DNA of 11,463 bases from Armatimonadetes bacterium UBA5419 (GCA_002409445.1 DHNJ01000275.1:1-11463), one strand, 5' to 3'. Shown: positions 1-7,656, numbered from the stretch's first letter. Translations and numbers: made by a program. The notes: generated by a model from the sequence alone, not told the origin.

Positions 1-2043
1 ACCACCGTCGCCGGCACCGGCACGGCCGGCGCGAGCGACGGCCCGGGCAACACCGCCACGCTCAACGCCCCGCAGATGCTCGACGTCGACCGCAACGGCG
101 CGCTGGTCGTGACCACCGCCGACGGCCGCGTGCGCCGCATCACCCTAGGCAGCGGCAGCCCGAACCTTCCCGCCAGCTACACCGTCGCGACGCTCGCCAG
201 CGGCCTGACGGCCCCGGCCGGCATCGCCGCGGCGCCCGACGGCAACCTCTACGTCGCCGAACGCACCGCCCACCGTATCCGCCTGATCGGCGCCAGCGGC
301 TCGCGTGTGGTCATCGCTGGAACCGGTACGGCGGGCCAGCAGGACGGCGCGGGCAACATCGCGACCTTCCGCAGCCCCGTGGGCCTGGCCTGGGTCCGCG
401 GCGCACTCGTCGTTGCCGACTCCAGCGGCCACAAGATCCGCCTGCTCACCCTCGCCCCTGGTACTCAGCCGTCGACCGCCTCGAACTGGCGCGTGGTCAA
501 CATCGCTGGCGCGCATGACGGTGCCTCCGGTGACGCCATCGGCCAAGGCAATGCGGCGCGCTTCAACACCCCCTGGGGCCTGCGCGGGCGGGAGGACGGC
601 ACCGTCATCGTCACCGATGTGCAGAACAATGCCGTCCGCCAGCTCAGTGTGCCCGATGGCGCACTGACGACCGGTGTGGGCAGCAGCCTGGCGAGCGAGC
701 CGGTGCAGGTCGCCAACGCCAGCGGGCACTACGCGGGCGCGAACGGGGCGCGGCCGTTCTTCGACTACGAGCTGGCCTCGGACCTGGGCTTCCCCGTGCG
801 CATCGCCCTGCCCGACGCGCGCCGGCTGGCCAGCGGTGCGTCGACCGACGCGCAGGAGTGGTGGTTCAACGTGCCGGACCGGGTCCGCGCGTTCAGCTTC
901 ATCGCCACGGTCGAAGCGGCGACCAGCGGCAAGGCCAGCCCCGAAGGCACGCCCGGCGCGACGAACCCGCGCGTCCGCGTACAGACGGTGATCAGCGTGT
1001 CCCCGCACGGCGGCCTCACGCCCTTGGCGCAGCACGACGGACCCGCCGAGCAGGCCACCATCAGCCAGACCAGCACCGGCATGGCGGTCGCCCCTGATGG
1101 TGTCGTCTATCTGGCCTCGCTGTCGACGGTGCGGCGCTACGACCCGCGGACCAACCAGATCACGACGATCGCGGGGGCAGCCGGCATCACGGGCGAGACC
1201 GTTGGCAGTGGCGTCTCCGGTAGCGACGCACGGTTGACCTACGCCTTCGGCATCACCGCCCCGCGCGCCGACGTCGTCTTCGTTGGCGATTTCGTCACCG
1301 CACGCATCTACGCCCTGCAGCACACGAGCGGCGACCCAGCGCGCGCGAGCAACTGGACGGTCAGCAGCATCATCGGCACCGGCGTCGTCGGCGAGCCCGA
1401 TGGCACCGTAACCTCACCGATCGGCCGGCCCTACAGTCTAGCCTCGTCGAACGAACACGAGATCTGGTTCGCCGACAGCGACCACCGGGTCTGCCTGGCC
1501 ACCCGCGCCAGCGACAGCGCCAGCGCCCTGAACAACTGGCTGACCACCGTGGTCGCGGGCGGGGGCGCGGGCAACACCGATGACCCGCCGAGGTTCAATA
1601 CCATCACGGGCCTGGTGGTCGGGCTCGACCGCCGCCTCTATGTCGCCGATCGGTACAACAACAAGATCCGGCAAGTCACGGAGGACATCGAGGTCAGCAC
1701 CGTCGCCGGCGCGACCGCCGGCACCAGCCCGGCGGGTTACGTCGATGGAGCCGCCGCCAGCGCACGGTTCGACAGGCCTGGCGGCATCGCGCGCGACAGC
1801 GCCAACTACCTGTACGTCAGCGACATGACCGGCATCCGGCGGATCAGCCCGGCCGGCCAGGTCGCCACCGTGCTGCGGTACAAGGCGACCCCCGCGGATG
1901 GGTTCGGGCCCGCGGCCGCCGCAGGGCCGTTCCGCGGCGGCCCGCCCGCGAACCTCGCCGTCGCACCGGATGGCGACATCTGGTTCATCGACGACGCGGG
2001 CCTCCGCCGCATCAGCCGCGTGATCTCCACCGGCTCACCGTAA
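1..2043 (+). CDS. Type B double NHL-propeller lipoprotein, 5'-truncated by window edge (B1)
   Basis: The frame is open from base 1 to TAA at 2041-2043 (680 codons visible). The Met at 76 is internal, because the residues before it (TTVAGTGTAG...) match residue 231 onward of the complete paralogue at 4976. About 230 N-terminal residues, including signal peptide and N-domain, therefore lie outside the window. Visible order: end of blade 2 (1-21), blades 3-6 (about 22-216), a beta-sandwich-like insert (about 240-332; FFDY at 253-256, EWWF at 286-289), then blades 7-12 (about 346-676), ending STGSP. Blade signatures include YVAERTAHRIR (84-94), TDVQN (205-209) and VADRYNNKIR (548-557). About 13 residues near 259-272 are absent from the other B copy covering this region. 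The only cysteine seen is 498 (HRVC). NHL blades usually form propellers that bind proteins or other ligands; the partner here is unknown. A hairpin follows the stop closely. Confidence 0.9.
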   Translation, partial: TTVAGTGTAGASDGPGNTATLNAPQMLDVDRNGALVVTTADGRVRRITLGSGSPNLPASYTVATLASGLTAPAGIAAAPDGNLYVAERTAHRIRLIGASGSRVVIAGTGTAGQQDGAGNIATFRSPVGLAWVRGALVVADSSGHKIRLLTLAPGTQPSTASNWRVVNIAGAHDGASGDAIGQGNAARFNTPWGLRGREDGTVIVTDVQNNAVRQLSVPDGALTTGVGSSLASEPVQVANASGHYAGANGARPFFDYELASDLGFPVRIALPDARRLASGASTDAQEWWFNVPDRVRAFSFIATVEAATSGKASPEGTPGATNPRVRVQTVISVSPHGGLTPLAQHDGPAEQATISQTSTGMAVAPDGVVYLASLSTVRRYDPRTNQITTIAGAAGITGETVGSGVSGSDARLTYAFGITAPRADVVFVGDFVTARIYALQHTSGDPARASNWTVSSIIGTGVVGEPDGTVTSPIGRPYSLASSNEHEIWFADSDHRVCLATRASDSASALNNWLTTVVAGGGAGNTDDPPRFNTITGLVVGLDRRLYVADRYNNKIRQVTEDIEVSTVAGATAGTSPAGYVDGAAASARFDRPGGIARDSANYLYVSDMTGIRRISPAGQVATVLRYKATPADGFGPAAAAGPFRGGPPANLAVAPDGDIWFIDDAGLRRISRVISTGSP

Positions 2044-2067
2044 TCTCGTACCCGCGTCCCACCTGAC

Positions 2068-2103
2068 CCGCGCGCCGCCTGGTCCCGGCCGGGCGGCGCG
2101 CGG
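2068..2103 (+). terminator. GC-rich 12-bp hairpin after B1, probable terminator
   Basis: The left arm CCGCGCGCCGCC (2068-2079) pairs perfectly with GGCGGCGCGCGG (2092-2103). The 12-base loop can extend the stem by four pairs (T2080-G2091, G2081-C2090, G2082-C2089, T2083-G2088), leaving a tetraloop. It starts 24 bases after the stop codon. No T-run follows, so it would be a non-canonical intrinsic terminator, an mRNA 3'-end stabiliser, or a Rho-assisted site. The same stem recurs after B2 at 7657-7692. Confidence 0.6.
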
Positions 2104-2116
2104 CGTTGGGAGATCC

Positions 2117-2157
2117 TTACAACTGGCAACATTTGCACTAGCGTACTGAAAGGCACT
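2117..2157 (+). promoter_or_regulatory. Candidate promoter of the A1-B2 bicistron
   Basis: This is an AT-richer block in otherwise GC-rich DNA. Bases 2123-2157 are identical to 7713-7747 before A2 (35 of 35). A possible sigma70-type arrangement is TTACAA (2117-2122), a 16-base spacer and TAGCGT (2139-2144), a TANNNT-type -10. A short dyad, GCAA-CAT-TTGC (2126-2136), sits in the spacer and could be an operator half-site pair. GCACT occurs twice (2135-2139 and 2153-2157). The duplicated conservation is seen directly; the -35/-10 assignment is inference and the -35 match is weak. Confidence 0.5.
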
Positions 2158-2162
2158 TGCGT

Positions 2163-2167
2163 GAGGA
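2163..2167 (+). promoter_or_regulatory. Ribosome binding site of A1
   Basis: GAGGA lies 8 bases before ATG 2176. The in-frame GTG at 2161 cannot be a start because TAG follows three codons later (2170-2172), so ATG 2176 is fixed. Confidence 0.75.
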
Positions 2168-2175
2168 ACTAGACC

Positions 2176-4905
2176 ATGTCGCACCGCTCGACCGCCCGAC
2201 GGCTCGCCCCGGCCCTGTTGATCGCGCTTCTGCTGACCGCCTGCGGCAGCAGCAACGTGAGGACGACGCCGACCGGGCCGACGACGGGGCCGCAATCACC
2301 CACGTCGCTGACCGCCAAACGGCCGGTGGGCACGGCGCTGTTCGAGGTCGACCTGAAGTCGCGGAAGGTGACCGTCACACCGCTCGATGGCGACGCGACG
2401 AACCGCGCTGTATTCAACGGCTCGGCGATCAAGTTCGAGGCCGGCGCGGTCGAGGTGCTGCCCGACGAACAGGCCTCCATCGGCGTGCGCGTGACCAACC
2501 AGTTCGGCGCACCCATCGGTCGCGACTACCTCCGGGTCTTGCTTAACGCCGCCGGGCCGGAAGATGACAATGACGGCACCGATGCTCAGCGGCAAGTTGC
2601 CGTCTCGACCGATCCCCTAGGCATGTCTGGCCTGCGCGGCCTGACCTTCGGCCGCGACGGCGCCTACGTGGTCACCCGCTTCTCGACTAACCGGCTCTAC
2701 CTCGTCGAGAACGGTCACGCCTCCGTCTTTGCCGGGCAGGGCTCCGCCGGCTTCGCCGACGGCAACGCCGGTGTCGCGCGCTTCAACCGGCCCACCGACG
2801 TCATCTACCACGCCGGCCAGGACGCGTTCTTCGTCACCGACACTGGCAACCACCGCATCCGCCGCATTGACCGCAACGGCACGGTCAATACCATCGCTGG
2901 CACCCACCAACCGGGCTCCACCGACGGTCTCGGCCACGTGGCCACGTTCAACGCCCCGCAGTTCATTGATGTCGACCCGGACGGCTCCCTCGTCGTGACC
3001 ACCGGTGACGGCGCCGTCCGCCGCATCACGCATACCGGCGGCGCCCAGACGGCCTCGGTCCACTACATGGTCAGCACCGTCGCCTCCGGCCTGACCACGC
3101 CCGCGGGCATCGCGGTCGGGGCGGACCGCACCATCTACGTGGCCGAGCAGAGCGCGCACCGTATCCGCGCGCTCGGCACCAACGGCGAGAACGTCGTGAT
3201 CGCGGGTACTGGCGCGCCAGGCACCGCCGATGGTGCGGGTGATGTAGCGACACTGCGCCGACCGGTCGGCCTGGGCTGGGCGCGCGACTCGCTGGTCGTC
3301 GCCGACTCGGGCGGCAATTCAGTTCGCTGGCTGTTCCTCCGCGAGGGCGCGAGCCCGTGGTCCGCCAGCAGCTGGAGAGTCTTGCGTATCGCTGGCTCGC
3401 AGTACCACTTCGGCACCGGCTCCGACGACGGACAGGGCATCAATGCGCGGTTCAACACACCGTGGGGCTTGCGCGCGCGGGCCGATGGCACCGTCATCCT
3501 CACCGACGTGCAGAACAGCTCGGTGCGCCGCCTAGGCTTGCCGCCAAGCACCCAGAAGGTCCTGCCGACCATCTCCTCGTGGAGCTGGATGTGGTTCCAG
3601 AACCCCACCGGCAGCTACCAGGCCTACGGTGGCTCGCAGCCATACTACGACTTCGACCTGCCGCAGGGCAGCCTCGCCCCGGGCGCGACCACCGACGAGG
3701 CGTCTTGGGTGTTCAGCACCGAGGAGGGCGTCGACACGTACCGCTTCACGGCTACCGTCGAGGGCCCGCCCAGCGGCAAGGTTAGCCCGGAAGGTGGCCA
3801 CGGAGAGAACAGCAACACGTTGCGGATGCAGACCGTCATTCTTAGCGTGCGCCTGGCGAGCCTCCGGGACGAGGGCAGCATCGAGCGGGACGGGATCCCC
3901 GGGTTCGCCACCATCAACGATGACACCCGCGGTCTGGCCGTCGACCCGGACGAGGCCGTTTACCTGGCCTCGCCGCACGCCGTGCGCCGCTATGACCCGC
4001 GGACCAACACCATCACCACCATCGCCGGCCACCTCACCGAGGCCGGCCGCGCGACGGGTGATGGCACGACCGCCCGCTTCACCGACCTGACGGGCATCGC
4101 CGCACCGCGGCCGGGCGTGGTCTACGTCGCCGACAAGGCACACCATGGGGTCTACGCCCTGATCAACACCAGCGGCGACCGCAACAACCCTAGTGACTGG
4201 CACGTAACCCAGGCCATCGGCAACAATATGGCCGGTGTTCCCGGCGGCTACAATCCGCGGGGCGTCACCGGGCCGCGCGGCATCGGCAGCACCAGTGCGC
4301 ACAGCGTCTGGATCATCGACTCCGGCAACCGCGTCCTGTTGGCCTCGTGCGCGACGGAGAACTTCGGCGACCCGGACCACTGGTCGGTCGCGGTGGCCGC
4401 CGGGTCCCGGGACACCGTGGAAACCGGCGACACCGACGACCCAGTACGGTTCAACAATCCCATGGCCGTGGCCGTCGGTGTCGACCGCGCGGCGTACGTC
4501 GTGGACACCGGCAACCACAAGATCCGCCGCGTGCGCGACGGCTTAGGGGTCTCTACCTTCTCGGGGCCGGCGCCCGGCACCGTCACCCCGGGCTATGCCG
4601 ACGGCGCGGCGTCGAGCGCGCTGTACACCAACCCCATCGGCATCGCCAGCGACACCGCCGGTTACCTCTACGTGGTCACTGACGACGGCGTCCGGCGGGT
4701 CAGCCCCACCGGCACGGCGACGACCATCCTGCGCAGCGGCGACTACGGTGATTGGGACGCCGCCAGTGGCAGCACGGCCCAGACGTCGGTGCTCCCCGCG
4801 ACCACGGTCCGCGGCATCGCTGTCGCGCCGGGCGGTGACCTCTGGTACGTCGATGCCGCCGGCCTGCGCCGCCTCAGCCGCATCGTGGGCACCGGCTCGC
4901 CGTAG
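2176..4905 (+). CDS. Type A double NHL-propeller lipoprotein (A1), 909 aa
   Basis: Complete lipoprotein. Residues 1-22 form a signal peptide (R4, R8, R9, then a hydrophobic stretch) with lipobox LLTAC ending at Cys23. Gly24 follows, with no Asp at +2, so by the E. coli rule it would go to the outer membrane. A Thr/Pro/Gly tether (about 25-52) leads to a small beta domain (about 53-123; VTVTPLDGD, NRAVFNGS, GAPIGRDYLRV). Blades 1-6 cover about 150-453 (for example VTDTGNHRIRRID at 220-232). A beta-sandwich-like insert covers about 475-556 (PYYDFDL, SLAPGATT, VSPEGG). Blades 7-12 cover about 572-905, including VVDTGNHKIRRV (775-786), ending GTGSP. The only other cysteine is 725. It likely acts as an envelope-anchored binding scaffold; the ligand is unknown and no catalytic motif is visible. 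It is the first gene of an inferred A-B bicistron. Confidence 0.92.
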   Translation: MSHRSTARRLAPALLIALLLTACGSSNVRTTPTGPTTGPQSPTSLTAKRPVGTALFEVDLKSRKVTVTPLDGDATNRAVFNGSAIKFEAGAVEVLPDEQASIGVRVTNQFGAPIGRDYLRVLLNAAGPEDDNDGTDAQRQVAVSTDPLGMSGLRGLTFGRDGAYVVTRFSTNRLYLVENGHASVFAGQGSAGFADGNAGVARFNRPTDVIYHAGQDAFFVTDTGNHRIRRIDRNGTVNTIAGTHQPGSTDGLGHVATFNAPQFIDVDPDGSLVVTTGDGAVRRITHTGGAQTASVHYMVSTVASGLTTPAGIAVGADRTIYVAEQSAHRIRALGTNGENVVIAGTGAPGTADGAGDVATLRRPVGLGWARDSLVVADSGGNSVRWLFLREGASPWSASSWRVLRIAGSQYHFGTGSDDGQGINARFNTPWGLRARADGTVILTDVQNSSVRRLGLPPSTQKVLPTISSWSWMWFQNPTGSYQAYGGSQPYYDFDLPQGSLAPGATTDEASWVFSTEEGVDTYRFTATVEGPPSGKVSPEGGHGENSNTLRMQTVILSVRLASLRDEGSIERDGIPGFATINDDTRGLAVDPDEAVYLASPHAVRRYDPRTNTITTIAGHLTEAGRATGDGTTARFTDLTGIAAPRPGVVYVADKAHHGVYALINTSGDRNNPSDWHVTQAIGNNMAGVPGGYNPRGVTGPRGIGSTSAHSVWIIDSGNRVLLASCATENFGDPDHWSVAVAAGSRDTVETGDTDDPVRFNNPMAVAVGVDRAAYVVDTGNHKIRRVRDGLGVSTFSGPAPGTVTPGYADGAASSALYTNPIGIASDTAGYLYVVTDDGVRRVSPTGTATTILRSGDYGDWDAASGSTAQTSVLPATTVRGIAVAPGGDLWYVDAAGLRRLSRIVGTGSP

Positions 4906-4963
4906 GGCTGACCCGGGCGCGCGCCGCCCAGATCAACCATCGGTCCAGACAATGATTCCGCCC
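4906..4963 (+). other. A1-B2 intercistronic spacer without promoter or hairpin
   Basis: The full spacer is 70 bases (4906-4975). It lacks the conserved promoter block of the B-to-A spacers. It contains CGCGCGCCGCC (4918-4928), identical to the left arm of the terminator stem, preceded by CTGACCCG as after B1. No right arm follows. I read it as a possible relic of an ancestral terminator, so A1 and B2 are probably co-transcribed. Confidence 0.45.
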
Positions 4964-4969
4964 GAGGAG
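4964..4969 (+). promoter_or_regulatory. Ribosome binding site of B2
   Basis: GAGGAG lies 6 bases before ATG 4976. The surrounding stretch from the site through the first codons is identical before B3. CGAG (4963-4966) can pair with CTCG (4972-4975) around a 5-base loop, so half of the site may be in a small hairpin. An upstream in-frame ATG at 4952 has no ribosome binding site and has no equivalent before B3. Confidence 0.75.
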
Positions 4970-4975
4970 CGCTCG

Positions 4976-7633
4976 ATGCTTCGATCCGCAGACCTGCAGA
5001 AACTCGTCCCCGCCGTGCTCGCCGGCCTGCTCTTGGCCGGCTGCGGGGCCAGCAGTCTCGCGCCCGCCCTGGCACCGCCGACCAGTTCCACCACCGCGCG
5101 TGAGGCTGGCACCGCCCGTTTTGACGTCGATGTCGAGTCGGGCCAGGTCAAAGTCACGCCGCTCGATGGCGACGCCGCCAGCCGCGCCGTCTTCACCGGC
5201 TCCACCGTCGCCTTCCAGACCACCACCCTGGTCGACCTGCCGGGCAACAGCGGCGTCCGCGCACTAGGGGTCAGCCTGACCAACCGCTCGGGCAGTCCGA
5301 TCGGGCGCGACCACCTCCGCGTGGTCATCCGCCACCTGAACGCGGGCCCGTCCGCCGCCGCCGGCATCCGCCAGCATGTCCGCGTCACCAAGGTCAATGC
5401 GCTGTCAGGCCTGCGCGGACTGACCTTCGCTCCGGACGACAGCTACTTCCTCGCGCGAGTCGCCGACCACCGCATCTATCGGGCTCTCGATGGGCAACTC
5501 ACCGTCTGGGCGGGCCGGGGCGGCGCGGGCTACGTGGACGGCGCGCCTACTATCGCCCGCTTCAACCAGCCCATCGACGTCATCTACCACCCCACGCAGC
5601 AGGCGCTCTACGTGACCGATTCGGGGAACCACCGCGTCCGCCGCATCACCGCCAACGGCGCGGTCACTACTGTCGCAGGCACGGGTACGGCCGGTGCGGC
5701 CGACGGCGTGGGTGACACGGCCACGCTCGACGGCCCGCAGTTCATCGATGTCCAGGCCGACGGCGCGCTCGTGGTCACCACCGCCGACGGCCGCGTCCGC
5801 CGCATCACGCTGACCGGCGCCGACCCGAGCCTGCCCGCGAGCTACACCGTCACCACCGTCGCCAGCGGACTGACCACCCCGATGGGCATCGCCGCTGACC
5901 CCGACGGCATCCTCTACGTTGCTGAGCGCACGGCTCACCGCATCCGCCGCATCGACCGCAACAACGCGAGCTCGGTGATTGTTGGCAATGGCGGCGCGGG
6001 CATCACCGACGGCCCGGGCGACATCGCCCGGCTGCACAGCCCGGTTGGTCTCGGCTGGGCCGGCGGCGCGCTCGTTGTCGCCGACTCGCTCGGCCAGCGG
6101 ATGCGCCTGGTCACCCGCCGTGGCAGCGGCTCGCCGGCGCTGCGCCCGAGTTGGTACGTGCAGAACATCGCCGGATCGCTTGACGGCACCTCTGGCGACG
6201 TGGTCGGTCTGGGCGAAGAAGCGCTGTTCAAGGCGCCCTGGGGCGTGCGCGCTCGGCCTGATGGCGCAGTCATTCTCACCGCGGTCCAGAACAGCACGAT
6301 CGCCGCCTTCGATCTGCCCGCCGGCCTGGTGACCAGCGGCGTTGGCGACCCCACGAGCGGCGAGCTGGTGCGTGTGTCCAACCCTAGCGGCCAGTTCGGG
6401 CCCAACGGCGGGGTCCTGCCGTTCTTCGATTACCCGCTGCCCGCCGGGAGCCTCGCGCACGGTGCGAGCACCCAGCCCGCCGAGTGGTGGTTCGACGTGC
6501 CCGCCAGCGTGCGCGCGTTCAGCTTCATCGCGACGGTCGAAGCCGCCACCGTTGCTCAGGTGGTGCCCGAACACCACCAGGCGGCCGAGAGCCCCAGCAA
6601 CCTGGTGCAGACCATCATCCCGCTCAACCGCACAGCGCGGGTGACGGAGGTCGACGGGCCGGCCGTCCGGGCCACCATTCACCAGAGCACCACTGGCCTG
6701 GCTGTCGACCCAGATGGCGTGGTGTATCTCGCGTCCGCCAAGACGGTCCGCCGCTTTGACCCCCAGACCAACGTGATCACAACCATCGCGGGCCATCCGC
6801 ATTACGACCTGCTGGCCCCCGGCGAGGGTACGTTCCAGCGCTTCAGCGCACTGCGAGGCATCGCGGCGCCGCGCCCAGGCCTGCTCTTCGTCGCCGACGA
6901 GGGCGACCACTCCATCTACCTGCTCCAGCACACCAGCGGCTCCCTAGCGGATTCGGCCAGCTGGTCCGCCCAGCGGGTCATTGGCACCGGCACCGCCGGC
7001 GTGCCGACCGGCTCGGCGAACTCGCCCATCTACTCGCCGCGCGGCATCGACGCGCGGGACGAGCGGAGCGTCTGGTTCGTCGACGCCGGCCATCGGCTGT
7101 GCCGGGCAACGGCCCCCAGCGGGAACATAAGCGACCCCGCCAACTGGACCACAACCGTGGTCGCTGGTGACAGCTCGTCACTGCTGGGCACTCCTGGCGA
7201 CAGCGACTCGCCCCTGTCGTTCAACAGTCCGGCGGATGTCGCAGTCTCCTCGTCCGGGCAGGTGTACGTTGCCGACGCGCAGAACAACCGCGTCCGTGTG
7301 GTCGGCTTCGACGGCCAGGCCGTCGTGCCTTACGCCGCGAGCGCCATCGCGACAGGCGTAGCCGGGATCGCTCTAGACAACGCCGGCAACGTGTTCGCGA
7401 ACACCTTCGCCCACGGCCTGAAGCGGCTCGTCGCCGCCTCGACCTCCGACATCGTCCCGGGGTCGTCCGCCGGCGACCCGGGCCACGACGGCTTCGGCAA
7501 CACGGCAACTTCGCCGGCGCGCCCGCAAACAGTACCGAACGGCATCGCCGTCTCGCCCGAGGGTGACCTCTGGTTCATCGATGCCCTCGGCCTCCGCCGC
7601 GTCAGCCGCGTGATCACCAGCGGCTCACCCTAG
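4976..7633 (+). CDS. Type B double NHL-propeller lipoprotein (B2), 885 aa
   Basis: The start is ATG 4976, set by GAGGAG, the signal peptide and the matching B3 start; open frame further upstream only overlaps A1. The signal is MLRSADLQKL plus a hydrophobic core, with lipobox LLAGC ending at Cys23. A tether (25-46) is followed by an N-terminal beta domain (about 47-118; SGQVKVTPLDGD, SPIGRDHLRVV). Blades 1-6 cover about 143-446 (LYVTDSGNHRVRRI at 211-224, YVAERTAHRIRRID at 314-327). A sandwich-like insert covers about 468-549 (PFFDYPLPAGSL, EWWFDVP). Blades 7-12 cover about 560-880. Blade 6 is degenerate: TAVQN at 435-439 replaces TDVQN, and AAF replaces the usual Arg-rich strand. The loop between blades 10 and 11 lacks the DG...ARF segment found in the other copies. 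One further cysteine, 709 (HRLC), aligns with that of B1. Role: probable envelope-anchored binding scaffold paired with A1; ligand unknown. Confidence 0.92.
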   Translation: MLRSADLQKLVPAVLAGLLLAGCGASSLAPALAPPTSSTTAREAGTARFDVDVESGQVKVTPLDGDAASRAVFTGSTVAFQTTTLVDLPGNSGVRALGVSLTNRSGSPIGRDHLRVVIRHLNAGPSAAAGIRQHVRVTKVNALSGLRGLTFAPDDSYFLARVADHRIYRALDGQLTVWAGRGGAGYVDGAPTIARFNQPIDVIYHPTQQALYVTDSGNHRVRRITANGAVTTVAGTGTAGAADGVGDTATLDGPQFIDVQADGALVVTTADGRVRRITLTGADPSLPASYTVTTVASGLTTPMGIAADPDGILYVAERTAHRIRRIDRNNASSVIVGNGGAGITDGPGDIARLHSPVGLGWAGGALVVADSLGQRMRLVTRRGSGSPALRPSWYVQNIAGSLDGTSGDVVGLGEEALFKAPWGVRARPDGAVILTAVQNSTIAAFDLPAGLVTSGVGDPTSGELVRVSNPSGQFGPNGGVLPFFDYPLPAGSLAHGASTQPAEWWFDVPASVRAFSFIATVEAATVAQVVPEHHQAAESPSNLVQTIIPLNRTARVTEVDGPAVRATIHQSTTGLAVDPDGVVYLASAKTVRRFDPQTNVITTIAGHPHYDLLAPGEGTFQRFSALRGIAAPRPGLLFVADEGDHSIYLLQHTSGSLADSASWSAQRVIGTGTAGVPTGSANSPIYSPRGIDARDERSVWFVDAGHRLCRATAPSGNISDPANWTTTVVAGDSSSLLGTPGDSDSPLSFNSPADVAVSSSGQVYVADAQNNRVRVVGFDGQAVVPYAASAIATGVAGIALDNAGNVFANTFAHGLKRLVAASTSDIVPGSSAGDPGHDGFGNTATSPARPQTVPNGIAVSPEGDLWFIDALGLRRVSRVITSGSP

Positions 7634-7656
7634 CCCGTACCCCGCACTCACCGGTC

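Larger units (their letters stand above)
2044..7633 (+). repeat. Tandem unit I: spacer, type A gene, spacer, type B gene (5590 bp)
   Basis: This segment, from just after the B1 stop to the B2 stop, is one period of the array. It contains the hairpin, candidate promoter, A1, the short spacer and B2. The next unit begins at 7634 with the same order and closely related sequence. The 5590-bp step is exact both for B-stop to B-stop and for A-start to A-start. The copies are diverged paralogues, not recent identical duplicates. Confidence 0.85.

Noticed and set aside
2125..2137. Sigma-54-like TGGCA...TTGCA element upstream of A1 and A2
   Set aside because: The GG and GC pairs are separated by 8 bases rather than the required 10, so the spacing does not fit a -24/-12 promoter.
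4595..4975. Upstream in-frame extension of B2
   Set aside because: It overlaps the A1 coding region, reads as Arg/Pro/Ser-rich low complexity, and would bury the signal peptide. GAGGAG and the B3 parallel place the start at 4976.
5405..6931. Long minus-strand open frame (508 codons), with similar ones at 145-1323, 3532-4518, 7916-9013 and 10424-11452
   Set aside because: They lie wholly or mostly antisense to clear NHL lipoprotein genes, and their products are Gly/Arg/Ala/Asp-rich without recognisable domains. They recur at similar positions because the genes beneath are paralogous. This is expected of GC-rich coding DNA.
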